DNA from: Heterotrichella gracilis
Taxonomy: Eukaryota; Sar; Xanthophyceae; Tribonematales; Xanthonemataceae
Assembly: GCA_032358255.1 (NCBI GenBank)
Contig: JAULBX010004666.1
Coordinates: 62,001 to 126,000, forward strand
Length of the DNA stretch: 64,000 bases
Direction of reading: 5' to 3'
The notes under the pieces are model-generated. The model was not told the DNA's origin. It did not search any database and saw nothing but the letters and a program-made list of their open reading frames with translations. Made by a program: the position numbers and the translations under genes. Positions 25,500 through 37,500 of the stretch are shown piece after piece (the stretch's first letter is position 1; each line of letters starts with the position of its first letter).

Positions 25500-26779
25500 G
25501 GGCGGGCAGTAAAGTGGATATACTTATCGATGGCAATGCCCTGCATCCCACCTGCGCGGCTGCATGAGAGCAGGGGCAGGAGCCTGGAGGGGATTCAGCG
25601 GGCGACAACATTGAGCGTTGCTGACAATGCTCTTTGGGCCCGCAGATGATTAAATAGAGGATCTGAGGGAGAGTTTAAGTGTGTGGAATATGTTTGTGGG
25701 TGGTGCAGGTGGATAAGCTGGATTTTACTGTAGGGTTTTGGTGGTGGAGACTCTGGGGGGCCATTTGAGGGGATAGCTGGAGTCAAAAAAGGCCTCTCTG
25801 AGGAGCTGTAGCATTGAGAAGTGGACTGCTGAATGCAAACATTGGTGCTGGCTAGTCAAATTACAGCAGATGGAGACCTTGGTATGCGAATGGCAGGTCC
25901 CAGGCAGCACACTGTTAAGTGCATTGCCCTTCGAAACTCGTGAGCCGGTGATGCCCACCACGGCCGTTAGTACAGAGATAGCACAGCTGACTCTGGAGCT
26001 TAAGGGTTTTATTTTGGACAAAAGAAGGTTGTATCTTCGCACATATTTGGGCCATAAAATGTTGGGGTTTGGATGAACAGCGCAAAACCCTACAACGTTG
26101 CAATGCATGCAAACGCGACGAGATCATGATCATCATCTGATTGGAATGATTCATGCAAGCAATGTTGAGCAGCCTGCCTGCCTCTGCGAGATTCGCAATT
26201 GCTCGTTGACATCATGTGATCATAAGACTTAGTGGACCACCAGGTGCGCAGTGGTGCCAGTGTTATGATGCATTATGCCACTGCGGCATGATTCGTGACT
26301 CAGTAGAAATTGCATCTTCAGAAAAGTTGAAGACCTAAGAAAAGCAAGTCCACTGGCTGTGTCACATCATGATGCCATTTCCGTGCAGATTCTGAAGTTA
26401 TAACCAATTGGCAATTTGCTTGGAAAGCATGCACCAATGGTCCCATTTGGAAGTCAGTTCTGAGCCAGTGAGGGAAAAATTACCAGCATGGCGTGCACGC
26501 GTAAATTGATGTTAGAAAAGTGTGCACTGCACGTGGAATTGCCCCATCCCACCCGTGCCAAGCTGCCATAAGGAGGAGTGTCAGTGACACTCCTCCTTAT
26601 GCGCACAGCTGTGTGGCTTGCTGCGGTGGGAAGCGCCTGTCTGCCACCACGCCCTCCCCCCACCCTGTCTGGTCATCTGGGAACCACCAGCCACCACCAC
26701 CCCCAGAGCAGGTGGGCGTCCATTGCGCTGCCACCTGGCCCGCCTGCAGTGTCCGCCCCGCTGCACATGCGCTGCACCC
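25500..26779. other. Convergent intergenic region: glucose transporter and cysteine-rich protein genes
   Basis: 1.3 kb between two convergent stop codons, with no supported coding sequence. It is less GC-rich than the exons. At 26567-26601 it contains a perfect inverted repeat. Confidence 0.65.
26567..26601. repeat. Perfect 17-bp inverted repeat with 1-base centre
   Basis: CATAAGGAGGAGTGTCA is followed by one G and then its exact reverse complement TGACACTCCTCCTTATG. It lies about 180 bases beyond the stop codon of the minus-strand cysteine-rich gene, so probably in its 3' UTR, where the RNA could form a strong hairpin. Confidence 0.9.
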
Positions 26780-29700
26780 CTACGAGGTGGTGGTGGCAAC
26801 AGGGGCGGAGCTGTCCACGCACACTCCTGCTGGGCAATGCAGGTCCTGGGAGCAGCTGAGGCATTGCAGGGGGAGTGGGGGGCGCGGAGGTAAATGGATG
26901 CTAAATAAAGAACGGGGCTGCATGGGGTGACCTAACAAGGTTGGTGCATGTACAAGCATAATAAGATATTAATAAGGCAGTTTATTAGGTCACTACCCTT
27001 GGCTAAATGCACTTGACATGCGCTGGAGGCAAATGGCGGCATCTGTGTTGCAGCGGCGCATGCCATGAATTTTCCTATCAACACATGGCTCCACTTGGGG
27101 GGGCATGGCAATTTCCCACAACACCAGCCAGGACGTTGCAAATTGCACACGTTGGGCTATGTGCCAGGGGCTGTTTGAGACCTAGCAGTTGCAGGACGAT
27201 GGGAGGATCCCTATCCCCGCTTGAAAACAAATGCATGAAGCCACGCCATGCCAACTGCACACCACCGATGTATACCTCCATGGCCTGCCAGACGCCATAC
27301 CCCACCTGTGACACATCCAGTGGGCAGCGGTTGCCCAGCACTGCCCCCGGTGGGCAGGCGGTGCAACCCCCCCACCACCCGCTCATGTTTCCCCCCTGAC
27401 TGCATGCACCGGGGGCACACCCCAGGTCACTTTCGCACCCCACGCACCGCCACCCCGCCACCACCTCGTCCCAGGCGCGGATGGAGCCGGGGGGGCAGGA
27501 GGTGCAGCCTGAATGGGGAGGAAGAGGCAAGGGTGAGAATCTGGTTACCTTAAAAATGCATGGTGCACATGGCCATATTGCGCGGAGTGAACGAGTCAAT
27601 TTGATATAACCATATGTAAATAATTGCAACTGATTGGTATGTGGCTGGAGCATGCACGCCTGTTGCAGTTACTGCGAGGGCATACATATGTCTGATGATG
27701 CGCCAAAGGGACAGGGTGCAGGACATGGCATGAGTCCCCCCTGCTTCTGCATTGGCACATGCGTCACAGTGTCCTACCATGCGATGCTAATGCTGGAATG
27801 ACCTCATCCAGCGCCACACATGCTCCTTGGGTGCAGGCCAGATTGCTGCAGCATGTGCAACGGGAGGCGGGGGTGGCGCGGCCGTAGGGGGTGGGAGAGC
27901 ACCCACGGGGGCAGGAAACGCAGCCCTGCAGGTTGGGATGGGATGGCAATTGCAGGCAACTCGGCGCTTGCTTACTGACTTAGACCAGGTCCTCACAAGT
28001 GTCAGGTCATGGTGTGCGTGGCATGGCGTACGAACTTACCCATCCTGAGTACTTTATGCTGGAACTGGTTACCATGCGTGCACATGATGCATGGTTACTG
28101 TTTGAACAGGTGCAAGAATGCACAGGACACAATTGCCTGGAATCTCGTTCATTTGATAATGAATGCAACAATCTGACCCATCCACTTCCTCCAACAGAAG
28201 CCATCCTTTGCACAGGTGTCACCCGCACCTGAGGTTGGTCCCAGCTGCTGTCCAGTGCTGCGTGCCGCTCTTCCTCCCCTGCTCCTTGGGTGATATTAAT
28301 CCCCTTGCACACGCCACCCGCCCCGCACCCCAGATTATTGCATGACAGGCAGGCCGCTATGGTGCCGCCCCCGCCATACATGCCTGCATCATATGGGATC
28401 GACACGCTGATCATTACATTGCACTTCTACTTCGCCTCTGAGATGCAAAGCAATGTGCCTTGCTGGGTCTTTCAAAGGTACTGCAACGATCACATGCGCC
28501 ATACACCATACCAAAATCAATCATACGCATAGACAGTATCCACCCTCGCATCCCTCCTCTTACTCCCCACGCCATCCCCCACCCATCATGCGCTCTCACC
28601 CCGCACCCCCACGGCCACCACCGCGCTCCCCTCCGGGCATGCGCCGCAGCCCAGAGGGCCACATGAACCCTCTGCGCACCCTAGGGACTGGCAGCTGCGG
28701 CACTCGATTCCCCCATGGAGCGTGGCGGGCAGTGGGAAGGTGCCAGGGGGGCAGGATGTGCAGCCACCCTGGGGAAAGAGGTGTCGTCCTACGATGTAAA
28801 AAACCCTAAACCCAAACCCTAAACAGTCACCAGTTGAAGATATTGTCCAAAGTAACCACTGTAATGTGTATATGCCACATTTTGAAGTGCATTCTTTGTA
28901 TCAATACATACAGGGTTGGCCGCATTGCGGGGCTACTTGAACAAGGGGTGCCTCTTACTGGTGTGTCCTAAATCCGAATCACAATAACAATATATGATGA
29001 CATGGATTTTTATGCAATCCCAATTGGCCTCTTGTAGCATCAGCTAGTAACGCCCCTTCATGTAATACATACCTGAAAGCCCTCTGTTTGGTTCTTGCAG
29101 CTGTCCAGGTCACACCCCAGCTGGCTGCAAGGCACGCAGCGGCGGGGCAGGGCCACGTTGGCATACTGCTGCACCAGCACACGGCCCTGGGGGCAGGCTG
29201 TACACCCTTGCTCATGGGCACAGGAGTCGGGACACAGGAAGGAGGGGGAACTGCGAGCGGGGGGGTGCTGGGTTGAATGGTGCCCATGTGGCATTGATGG
29301 TTATATGCACTGTGCATCGCCCATTCCCAGGGTCCAGAGCTCCACAACTCCCGCTACTGAAAAAAAAGGTGCTATTGAGTAATAAAATTCATTTACACAT
29401 CGTGACAGCATGGACTCCCATATACATATTAGGTGATCATACTACCTCGACCCTTCCAAGGCAAATTGAAAAGTTACGCATTTACCTTTAGGTTAGAACC
29501 TAGTCTTATTTAGTTCTTAATTTGTTATTCTACAAATATTGATTTATTCATTGTTTTATACATATTTACTTTATTATTGATTTATTTAACAATACATCAG
29601 CGGGGTGACTTTTTCAAGCGCCCCCAACAGTCTCGTGAGCCCGGGTTGGCTCCTCGAATGTGACTGTCAGATATATCTTGTAATTTTGTAATTTATATCA

Positions 29701-32700
29701 GTTGTCCTCATGCAGATTCTAGCCGTGCCGCTAGCGCCCCCACCTGCAGTCATTGCACTGTAGCATCCAGCCGTAGCGGTGGTCCCACGTGCCCCACGCA
29801 AACTGCCCTGGACCACACTGCTGATCACTCAGGCAGAAGTCGGGACCCAGCGGGGACCAGTGCACAACCGACTGCCCCGGTGCGCAGTGTGTGCAAGTTG
29901 CTGGGTCCGTGGGGGCGCAGGAGGTGCAGGTGTGGGAGGGGTCTGCGCATGCACCAGGGAGGAAGCATGAGCCCTGTGCACAAGGGGAGGGAAAGGGCAT
30001 CAGCCATGCATGGCCCGGATTCAGTCTTTTTCCAGTATACCGGGCCTCTTTGTTGCTACTGCTTAAGAAATATAAATGATGTCCTGCTGTTTTAGCTGCC
30101 AACACATCCATGCATAGGTCACATTTGCACGTATTGCACCTGCCATCATTGACCTCCATTAGGTCAGACTCTGCACACAAGATGCCTGGCACACACCAGT
30201 GCATTGCTGCAAGCACCCTACCTGGTACAGCTTGTACCCAGGCGCACACTGCTGGCAGGTCCCCTCCGTGCAGTTGGCGCAGTTGGGCGCTGACAGGTAG
30301 GTGGCGCACTCATCCTGCTTGGTGCTGCTGGTGAGGTGGCACTCCAGGCTGCCAGGGGAGAAAGGGGTCCAACCAGGCTGGGAAGGGAAACACATGCATG
30401 AGGATATGACAGGAGAGCAGTTTGAACCCAGCACCAGCAATGTGCAAATAAATGACATGTGTGACCATTTTATTTCACGTGTAAAATACAAGGATCTGGC
30501 ATGCATGACCATTTCATTCGACGTGTATGATACAAGGATTTGGCATACATGTCAGTGCATTATGATGAGCTCATTAACAATGCTAGTGTGCACAATTGCT
30601 GCTTTGCATATTCTCCAAATGGCACCGTGTGGCAACATCGTGTATTCAAACCCATGTGTGCACCCACCATTGCATTCAAATCCTACCAACAATCTACCAC
30701 GCACGTGCCACATGCCTCCATGATTGGCCTTGTGCACCCCCAAGAACGCACCTCACACACATCGCAGCTTGTCACCTCCTTGTTAAACCTGCTGCAGTGC
30801 ACCTCCCTTGCCAGCTGGGTCACACCCACGCACCCGCTGGGGCCAAGGTGCAGGCCACGCCTGCAGGCGCTGCACTGCGTGGAGCCACGTATGACAAAGC
30901 ATGTGGCGCAGCCCGGGTAGGTGCCACTGGGGCAGGGCGCCTGGGGACCAGTAAGGGGTGGTATATCAGGCACGTTATCGCACCTTGTGGGTGCGAGGCC
31001 ACAGGCGATGCCGCAGATGATGCTGTCGTTGTGTAAGATGGACATTCACCGCATCCTTGGGTGCTTACCCTAGCCTAGGGATGTTGCATGTGCACGGATG
31101 CGTACAGGTTGGGCAGCTGGTGATGTCACCACACACAAGAAGTTGACCTTGGCTGTGGTGTTCATGTGAGGGATGAGTCAAAGGCCTTTCCCACACCTCC
31201 CCAACCCCGCCTACCCACCTCCGGCCAGCACTCCACTGTATGGATGAGCGGTATGGTCCCCCACCCGCTGGCGCAGCGGTTGCAGCGGTGGCGGTCTCCC
31301 CAGGGGCACGCGGCACAGCCAAGCGCACAAGGGGAGGACAGGGGGTAGCACACGGGGTGGGCCTGCAGTGGAGGGGCATGCGTGTGACATGTGTAGGCGA
31401 AGCTGAAAGCCCCAGAAACTACCAACTTGCGCTGGTACAGAGTTTGGTTACAAATGGTACTATATTGCAACCTTTCCAATCACATTGCTGCCCTATAGTA
31501 GGCACCCTGTGACCATTTTCTGAAGCAGGCTATTTTTGGACATGTGAACGAACCAGCCTCGGTGGGCACCTCCACTTCGCATGCACCCTCCCCACCTGCG
31601 CATCATCCATCCACCTGTAGTACCCTCTGGAGCACACAGCGCAGTCCCCAGGCCGGGGCCCACACACGCTGCATCCAGGCACGTCGCATGGCGGGGGGGG
31701 TGGGGGCAGGCAGGGGGTCACCTGTGTCCATGAAAAGCGAATCTAGGGGCATGCATGGTGCTGCAAGGTGAGGGGGTTGCAGTGAGCCACGCGTTGAGCA
31801 GCATTGAAGGGGGAGCACCTGGCACCCTGATTGAGGTAGCATGCGATCTAATTTGATAATGCATGTCGGAGATTGACTATTTATTTACATGCATGCCAGC
31901 ATATCGCAACACCTCAGTGCGTGGCTACAATGGTGGAATTACTGCAATGCTCCTCTAATAATTACAGTACACCGCAGCCCATTTATCTGAGACAGGGCCC
32001 GGATCACCACTCGTCATGTGCCGATAGGACATTTCTGGACCTGCACTCCCATGTGTCCCATCTCTTGCACCCCGCACCTGCCCGTTGTACCCCATGCCCC
32101 CCACCCACCCCTCCTCACACACAGCACAGTCGTAGCTGCGCTGGTCGGGCCGCAGGAAGCAGGTCTTGCAGTGGTCTATGTTGCATGCAGCCCCCCATGT
32201 GGTCAGGCAGGCTGTTGAGGGACCTAGGACAGGATTAAGCTGCACGTAGGGGTTGGCCACAAACCCTGCACAAGGGTAGCAAGATAGTTTTATTCCACAT
32301 TGGCATGCATCCACCAAGACACGCACTGCACCTATTTGTGCTTACGAATTGGGTGTTTCAAACAAGTTGGTCACACATTTTGGTGGAAAAGAGGTTTTAA
32401 TCTGCCACGGGCCATGGTCGCCATGTCACGTCCTCTTCCTCAGAATCCTTCCTCTCACACCAGCCACACCTTCCGCACACTCCACACAGCCGCTGTAGTT
32501 GGCTGCGCACTGTGCACAGCTGCTGTTCACCCACTGTGGGCAGGGTGTGGGGGTGAAGCAATCCCCCCTGGCAGCCAGCTCCCACCCTGATGCACATTGC
32601 TCACACGTGGTGCCGTTGGGGCGGCAGGCCGCACACCCGGGGAGGCCACAGGGCCACTGGGGCTCGGGAGGAGGGGGTGGGGGGCTGCTGCTGTACTGCA

Positions 32701-33142
32701 ATGGGAGAGAACTGTGGTGGGAAGCCAGACCTGGGATGCACATGTTGCTGGTGGGTCACCGGCATGCAATGTGCGTGAATTGTGTCCAAAGGGTTTCTGC
32801 TCAGTCAGAGGTACTGATGTCGGCCAGGCAAGGGGTGTCATGAGCATAGCATGTGCTGGGTCAGATACCAGTATTGCAGGAGGGAAGAAAATAAAGCTAA
32901 AGATGGTCACATATGCTGAAGGAGAGGATATATGCTCTCGATAGCGCCAGCGCCAGTCAGTGTACCAACCCCCACATACTCACCTTTGTGAGTACCACCC
33001 CCAGGGTCACCACCACCGCCACCACCACAGCAGCTAGCGCTCCCCTAGCTACAGCCCATTTCCTTGGCAAGCCCCTCAGGCGGCGGGTACCCCTGGCGAG
33101 CAGTGACTGCTGCTCAACACCCTCGAGGTCCACGGGCTCCAT
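26780..33142 (-). CDS. Type II membrane protein with repeated cysteine-rich modules
   Basis: Fourteen exons (high to low): 33142-32984, 32695-32461, 32265-32078, 31721-31596, 31362-31219, 30940-30752, 30377-30222, 29973-29744, 29250-29073, 28768-28600, 28383-28229, 27925-27778, 27508-27306, 26917-26780; phases agree, about 805 residues. Exon 1 encodes a basic cytosolic tail (RRLRGLPRK) and one hydrophobic segment (residues 35-52) acting as signal anchor; everything after it would be extracellular or lumenal. That part carries dozens of cysteines in CxxC pairs, resembling furin-like/GCC2_GCC3 and EGF-like repeats. The C-terminal half repeats a unit of G-C-x-x-C-P-x-G, then about 15-20 residues, then C-x-x-C-x(3-5)-C-x(2-3)-G-x-C (GCTACPQG, GCTSCPPG, GCVSCPRG), roughly one per exon. 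Function unknown; surface or wall recognition is a guess. The last exon's acceptor is the least certain. Confidence 0.8.
28799..28824. repeat. Interstitial telomere-like repeat
   Basis: CCCTAAAC and CCAAACCCTAAAC units in the intron just upstream (gene sense) of exon 28768-28600 of the cysteine-rich gene. Confidence 0.75.
30463..30550. repeat. Diverged tandem duplication, 44-base unit x2
   Basis: GACCATTTTATTTCACGTGT... (30463-30506) is followed directly by GACCATTTCATTCGACGTGT... (30507-30550), with a shared AT-rich body and matching ends. It lies in an intron of the cysteine-rich gene. Confidence 0.75.
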
Positions 33143-33870
33143 ACAAATACCCTACCAGGGTATTGCCATTGGTGGCCGCCAAGTTTGGTTGTGTACTACC
33201 CGGGTGGAGGAGGGAGCAGCACCTCAAGCGGCCCTCTGCGTGAACCTGGTGCTGGCCCTGAGGGTGGTGACAGCGCCCCTGTGTTGCTGAGGTGGGTGAG
33301 GGGGGCCGGTGGGTTGGGGCACAGCCCCTACTTACACCTGGGAAAAAGACGGGATAGGAGGCTGAAAGGGCAGTCGGAAAAAGCATATGGGTGCACACGT
33401 TTGAAACACAGCGAGGGCTTGCTGGCAAACAGCAGTGCGTGCACTGGAGGGTAGTGCATGTGGGGTGGCCAGTGCCACTGGCAGTGGTGGAAAGCAATCA
33501 GCCTGAGGTGGCTTCGACTAAATGCAACAGGTATGGTGAGAAAATGCTGCCGAAGAAGAAATGAAAACTTGGTGCAGGTATGGACAGGGTAAGTAGCGGT
33601 TCAACACGGCATGTATCAATTTGGCACTGCCAATGCATGCATATGTGGCATGAAGTTTCGCCACAAGACAACACTGGCGCAACAGCGGTCAGCCACTGGG
33701 TAATACTACAGTGGGTAACGGTAGATATTTGACCTCACTCTGCGCTACAAGGCACATACCACACGCTTGGCGTGCGATCTTTTGCCATGCATGCATGCGT
33801 CCCGGACGGTGCCTCTACTCGCCACGGTCCACCCCTAAGCTGCAGAGACATCAGGTAACATCGATATATC
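33143..33870. other. Divergent intergenic region: cysteine-rich and small secreted protein genes
   Basis: 730 bases between two divergent start codons with no supported coding sequence. Probably holds both 5' UTRs and promoters. No element was assigned. Confidence 0.5.
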
Positions 33871-34270
33871 ATGCTTACATCGTTTCAAGCCAGCCTGCTA
33901 GTGGGACTCCTTCTTGTAGTGCTTGCCCACATAACCGTGCCAGGTCGTGTCGACTCATATGCCGTTTGGGAACGCAGCACTGGCAAAACAGGTCGTTACC
34001 GCCCAGTAGCGAGAGCAAGCGATGGTCAAACGTCGCACGCAACGATTTTAGCTCCGCGCACGAGCGCAAGAAAAGACATCGCGACGGTAAGTGACCGTTG
34101 TTTACGTATACACACGCTGCAGCATGATGCAGCAGCAGCAGCAGCAGACCCTAGGGCTTTGGGCCTGCGCTTGACCCATCGCCTCCCCCTGACCTTGTCC
34201 GCACTAGCAGAGCAGCAAGTTTTGCAGTAAATTTACAGATGAACAGGCGCAGGTGGGGCGAAGGTGTTAA
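33871..34270 (+). CDS. Candidate small secreted protein (91 aa, two exons)
   Basis: Exon 1 33871-34086 (72 codons) ends at a near-ideal donor (ACG|GTAAGT). Exon 2 34211-34270 follows the acceptor CACTAGCAG, in phase 0, and ends at TAA, for 91 residues. The N-terminus (MLTSFQASLLVGLLLVVLAH, then ITVPGRVDSYA) looks like a cleavable signal peptide with a long hydrophobic core. The predicted mature part is about 60 residues, basic and polar, with a paired-cysteine tail (KFCSKF and RRC at the very end). It is flanked by divergent and convergent genes, so it would have its own promoter. No family recognised. Without the second exon the frame would read through the intron to 34230. Confidence 0.5.
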
Positions 34271-34536
34271 TTAAAACATCCAGAGAAGCACCTCACATGG
34301 GTCATGCTCAAGTGGAGTGCATAGCCACCTACATGCGGTGCACATGGCTGCATCGTGCACCTCGCCAATGCACAACTAATATTATAAAGCTTGATGCCGC
34401 AAAATGCATGGCAACATGAATATCTGGCAACATACTTCAGATCCACTTTCTAGTCGAGCCCCTACGTCCTGCCCTCCCCCATCCCTACCCTCGCCCAGCC
34501 CTCATCCCAGACACAATGCTACCTCCCCCCCCAGCC

Positions 34537-37500
34537 TCACTTCCACTCCCCCCCTGCCATCACCGCCTCCACCTCCTCCACACTCCTGGGCACGTGGGTC
34601 ATCGACTCGCACCCGCCCTCAGTCACCACCACGTTGTCCTCAAGACGCACGCCGCCAAAGGCCTGCAATGGGGGAGGGCGCGGTTGGGATGAGAGCACGA
34701 GGGGTTGCACCTGGCAGCATGCATGGTCACGGTGCAGCGGCCAGCGCCTGCGCCCCCACCTGATCCTGCATGTGGCCGCTGTCACCTTCCCTCATACCTG
34801 CCACCCACAGAAGTGCGACCCCGCATTGCAGACCACAAACTGGGCAGCCCTCTCCCCTACCAGGGTAAAATCTAATGTATCCCCACCATTCTACCCTAAG
34901 CAGGCTGTGTACAAAATTCATGAGTGTACCCCATAACCCACCCCCCCACACACAACCCATCCCCCAACCGCCATCTGCACCCACCAGTGATCCCTTGATC
35001 CTGTCCGCCACCAGGAACCTTGCCTGCTCGGGGTTGTCCAGCGCAGGCAGCAGCAGCGCAGGGTTGAAGTAGCAGCCTGGCTCAACAGTGATAACCATGC
35101 CGGGCTCAAGAACCCTGCGTGCACAGTGGTGGTGGTGGTGGTGGTGGTGGTGTGCTTGTGGCAAGTGGCCATGCATGCATGTGGGGCATGCGTGATCAGC
35201 CGTGGGGTTGATGCCCTGCGGATAAGCAACATGCCTACCGGACGCAAGGTAGTAGCCCACTCTTTCCCGTCACACAGAATTGCACGTGCATGATCAGCCA
35301 CCTGGATGGTCGTGCAGATAATGCTTGGCACTCCCCCCTTGCCCCTGGCCAGCCATGCTGTGCATACAACATGCTATTGCACCAGGCACACCACACCCCG
35401 CCTACCTTGCTGTGCGCAGCGACTTGATGCCCGGCCTGTTTATCCTGGGCGGGGTGGTTGGCATGTATCCGCCCACATCGTGTGTGTCAAGGCCAAGGAA
35501 GTGGCCAAGGCCTGGAAGAGGGGGGTCAAGGGGCTGAGCATGGAGAGGAGGGGGTGGGAGGGTATTGCACACCGCATGGCGGCAGATAAACACTTCTAAA
35601 CAGCATTTTCAGAAATGTACGAACCCACTGAAATGAGAGATAATGACAATCATAAAAATGTACAATAAAGGTTAACTGTGAAGAATGTAGGTACTGTCTT
35701 AGCAGTGCTGAGCAACGCCAACCCCGCCAGGGTCTCCACCAAGGCCTGTCAACCGCTAGCCAGGCACGAGCAGTAACGCCGCGGCCAAAAGCTTTTAGGC
35801 TGCATCCCTCCCCTCCTCCCCCCCTCCTCTTTCTCACCATGTGGCATGAACAGCGCCCCCACGTCGTGCTCAATCATGTCCTCGACGTCACCCACCACCC
35901 ACCCGCCCTCCAGCAGCCCGGTTAGGATATGGTGGTAGGCAAGCCAGTGCATGTCCTGGGGGAGGGAAGAGGTGAAAGTTGGCGGGGGCAAGGGTTACGT
36001 GTTTTGCAGCACAGGGCGCCTCATCCATACTTCCCATGACAAGCGGAAGCATCAGGTCACATGAAGCATGTTCCTGGCATATCCCCCAACACCCCCTCAT
36101 CCTCCCCCTTCTTACCGGCCAGCTGACCCTCGGCCCCATCGCCGCTATCACCGCCCTGTGCGCGGCAAGCACTGCGTTGTAGATGGTGCGCTGGTCGGGA
36201 GAGAAGGTGCCAGAGGCAGGGTAGGTGCAGGTGATGTCGCTAGCGTAGCCGTAGTATGAGCAACCCATGTCTGACAGAACCAGGTCACCGGACTGGAGCT
36301 GGCGGTCTGCAGGGGGAGGTGGTGGTGGTGGTGGGGAGGGGCTCGGAGGAAATTGGGAAGTTTGTTCCTAGTGTTTCAGCTATGCGGATGAGTGGGGGCA
36401 TGTGTGCTCTGCACAGGTAGCCCATGTGACAGAATGCGCTGGCGTGAGGCATGGCAGGCAGTGGGTGTGCAGATGCATCTCATGTAGATGTGTGCAGGCC
36501 CAATACATATTACCTGTACATGGTGGGAACACATGCGGGTGGCAAATCGAGTTGCTGCCAAGCACCACATGTTCAACACACACAGGTGGCAGCATGGGCG
36601 GCCTGCCAGGGGCTAGACATGGCCCACTGCTGTCGGTGCATCCCCGCAGGTACAACCCCCATCCCTGTGCATCCAGTGGCATGCATGTGGCTCACTGTTA
36701 GGCGCCCCTGCATGCCCGTAGTGCAGCACAGCCCCGTTTGGACCCGAAGCCACGATAGACGTGTATGCTGGGTGGCGCATGCCCCCACGGCTGTAGCACC
36801 AGTGCAGGAAGGCAGACTCCAGCTGGTACTCCATTGCCTGGCGGGAATAGGAAGGGTTGTATGGGGTGGAGTGAGTTTAGGCATGGACCCAAATGTTGCA
36901 GAATGGGAGGGATGGGTGATGGCGCAGGGCTTTCATGTGAGGAAAGACTGGAGCTAGTGCAAGGAGTAGGAATGCAGTGCAGGGTGGAGTGGCATGTACT
37001 GGTCCAGGTGTGGTGTGGGGCCGTGCTTGCAGTGCTAGCAGGCACAAGCAATGCAGTTATGAAAGCCAGGCACACTCCCTACAGTCAGCCCCTTGGCCCA
37101 ACCATCACCCGCCATGCCCATCCCCCCCTCCGCCCCGCCCTCACCCACCTTTGGCCTGCACACCTCCCTCATGACGTGCACATGCGCCTGCGAGGCAATG
37201 GTGTTGGCGTAGCGCATGATGGACAGCTCGCCAGGGGTCTTCTTCTGCAGGGGGAGGAAGGCACAGAGTGCGTGGGGCAGGTGGTGCCAAGCAGCCACTG
37301 TATGACACAACGGGCACATACAACAACCATATGTAATGATCATGGTTGTGTCGCACTGCACTGAGGCTGGAATGTCGCCGGTGCACTGCAAACGCCCATG
37401 TGCCAATTCTTGGCCTGGAGCATTCCTCACACCCACGCATGCAATGCCACGTGGTCCTGCCACTTGCTCCCCATCCCCACACTACCACCCGCCACGCACC

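Noticed and set aside
34127-34146. Short CAG repeat as a coding poly-Q or poly-A tract
   Set aside because: It lies in the predicted intron of the small secreted protein gene; only six or seven units.
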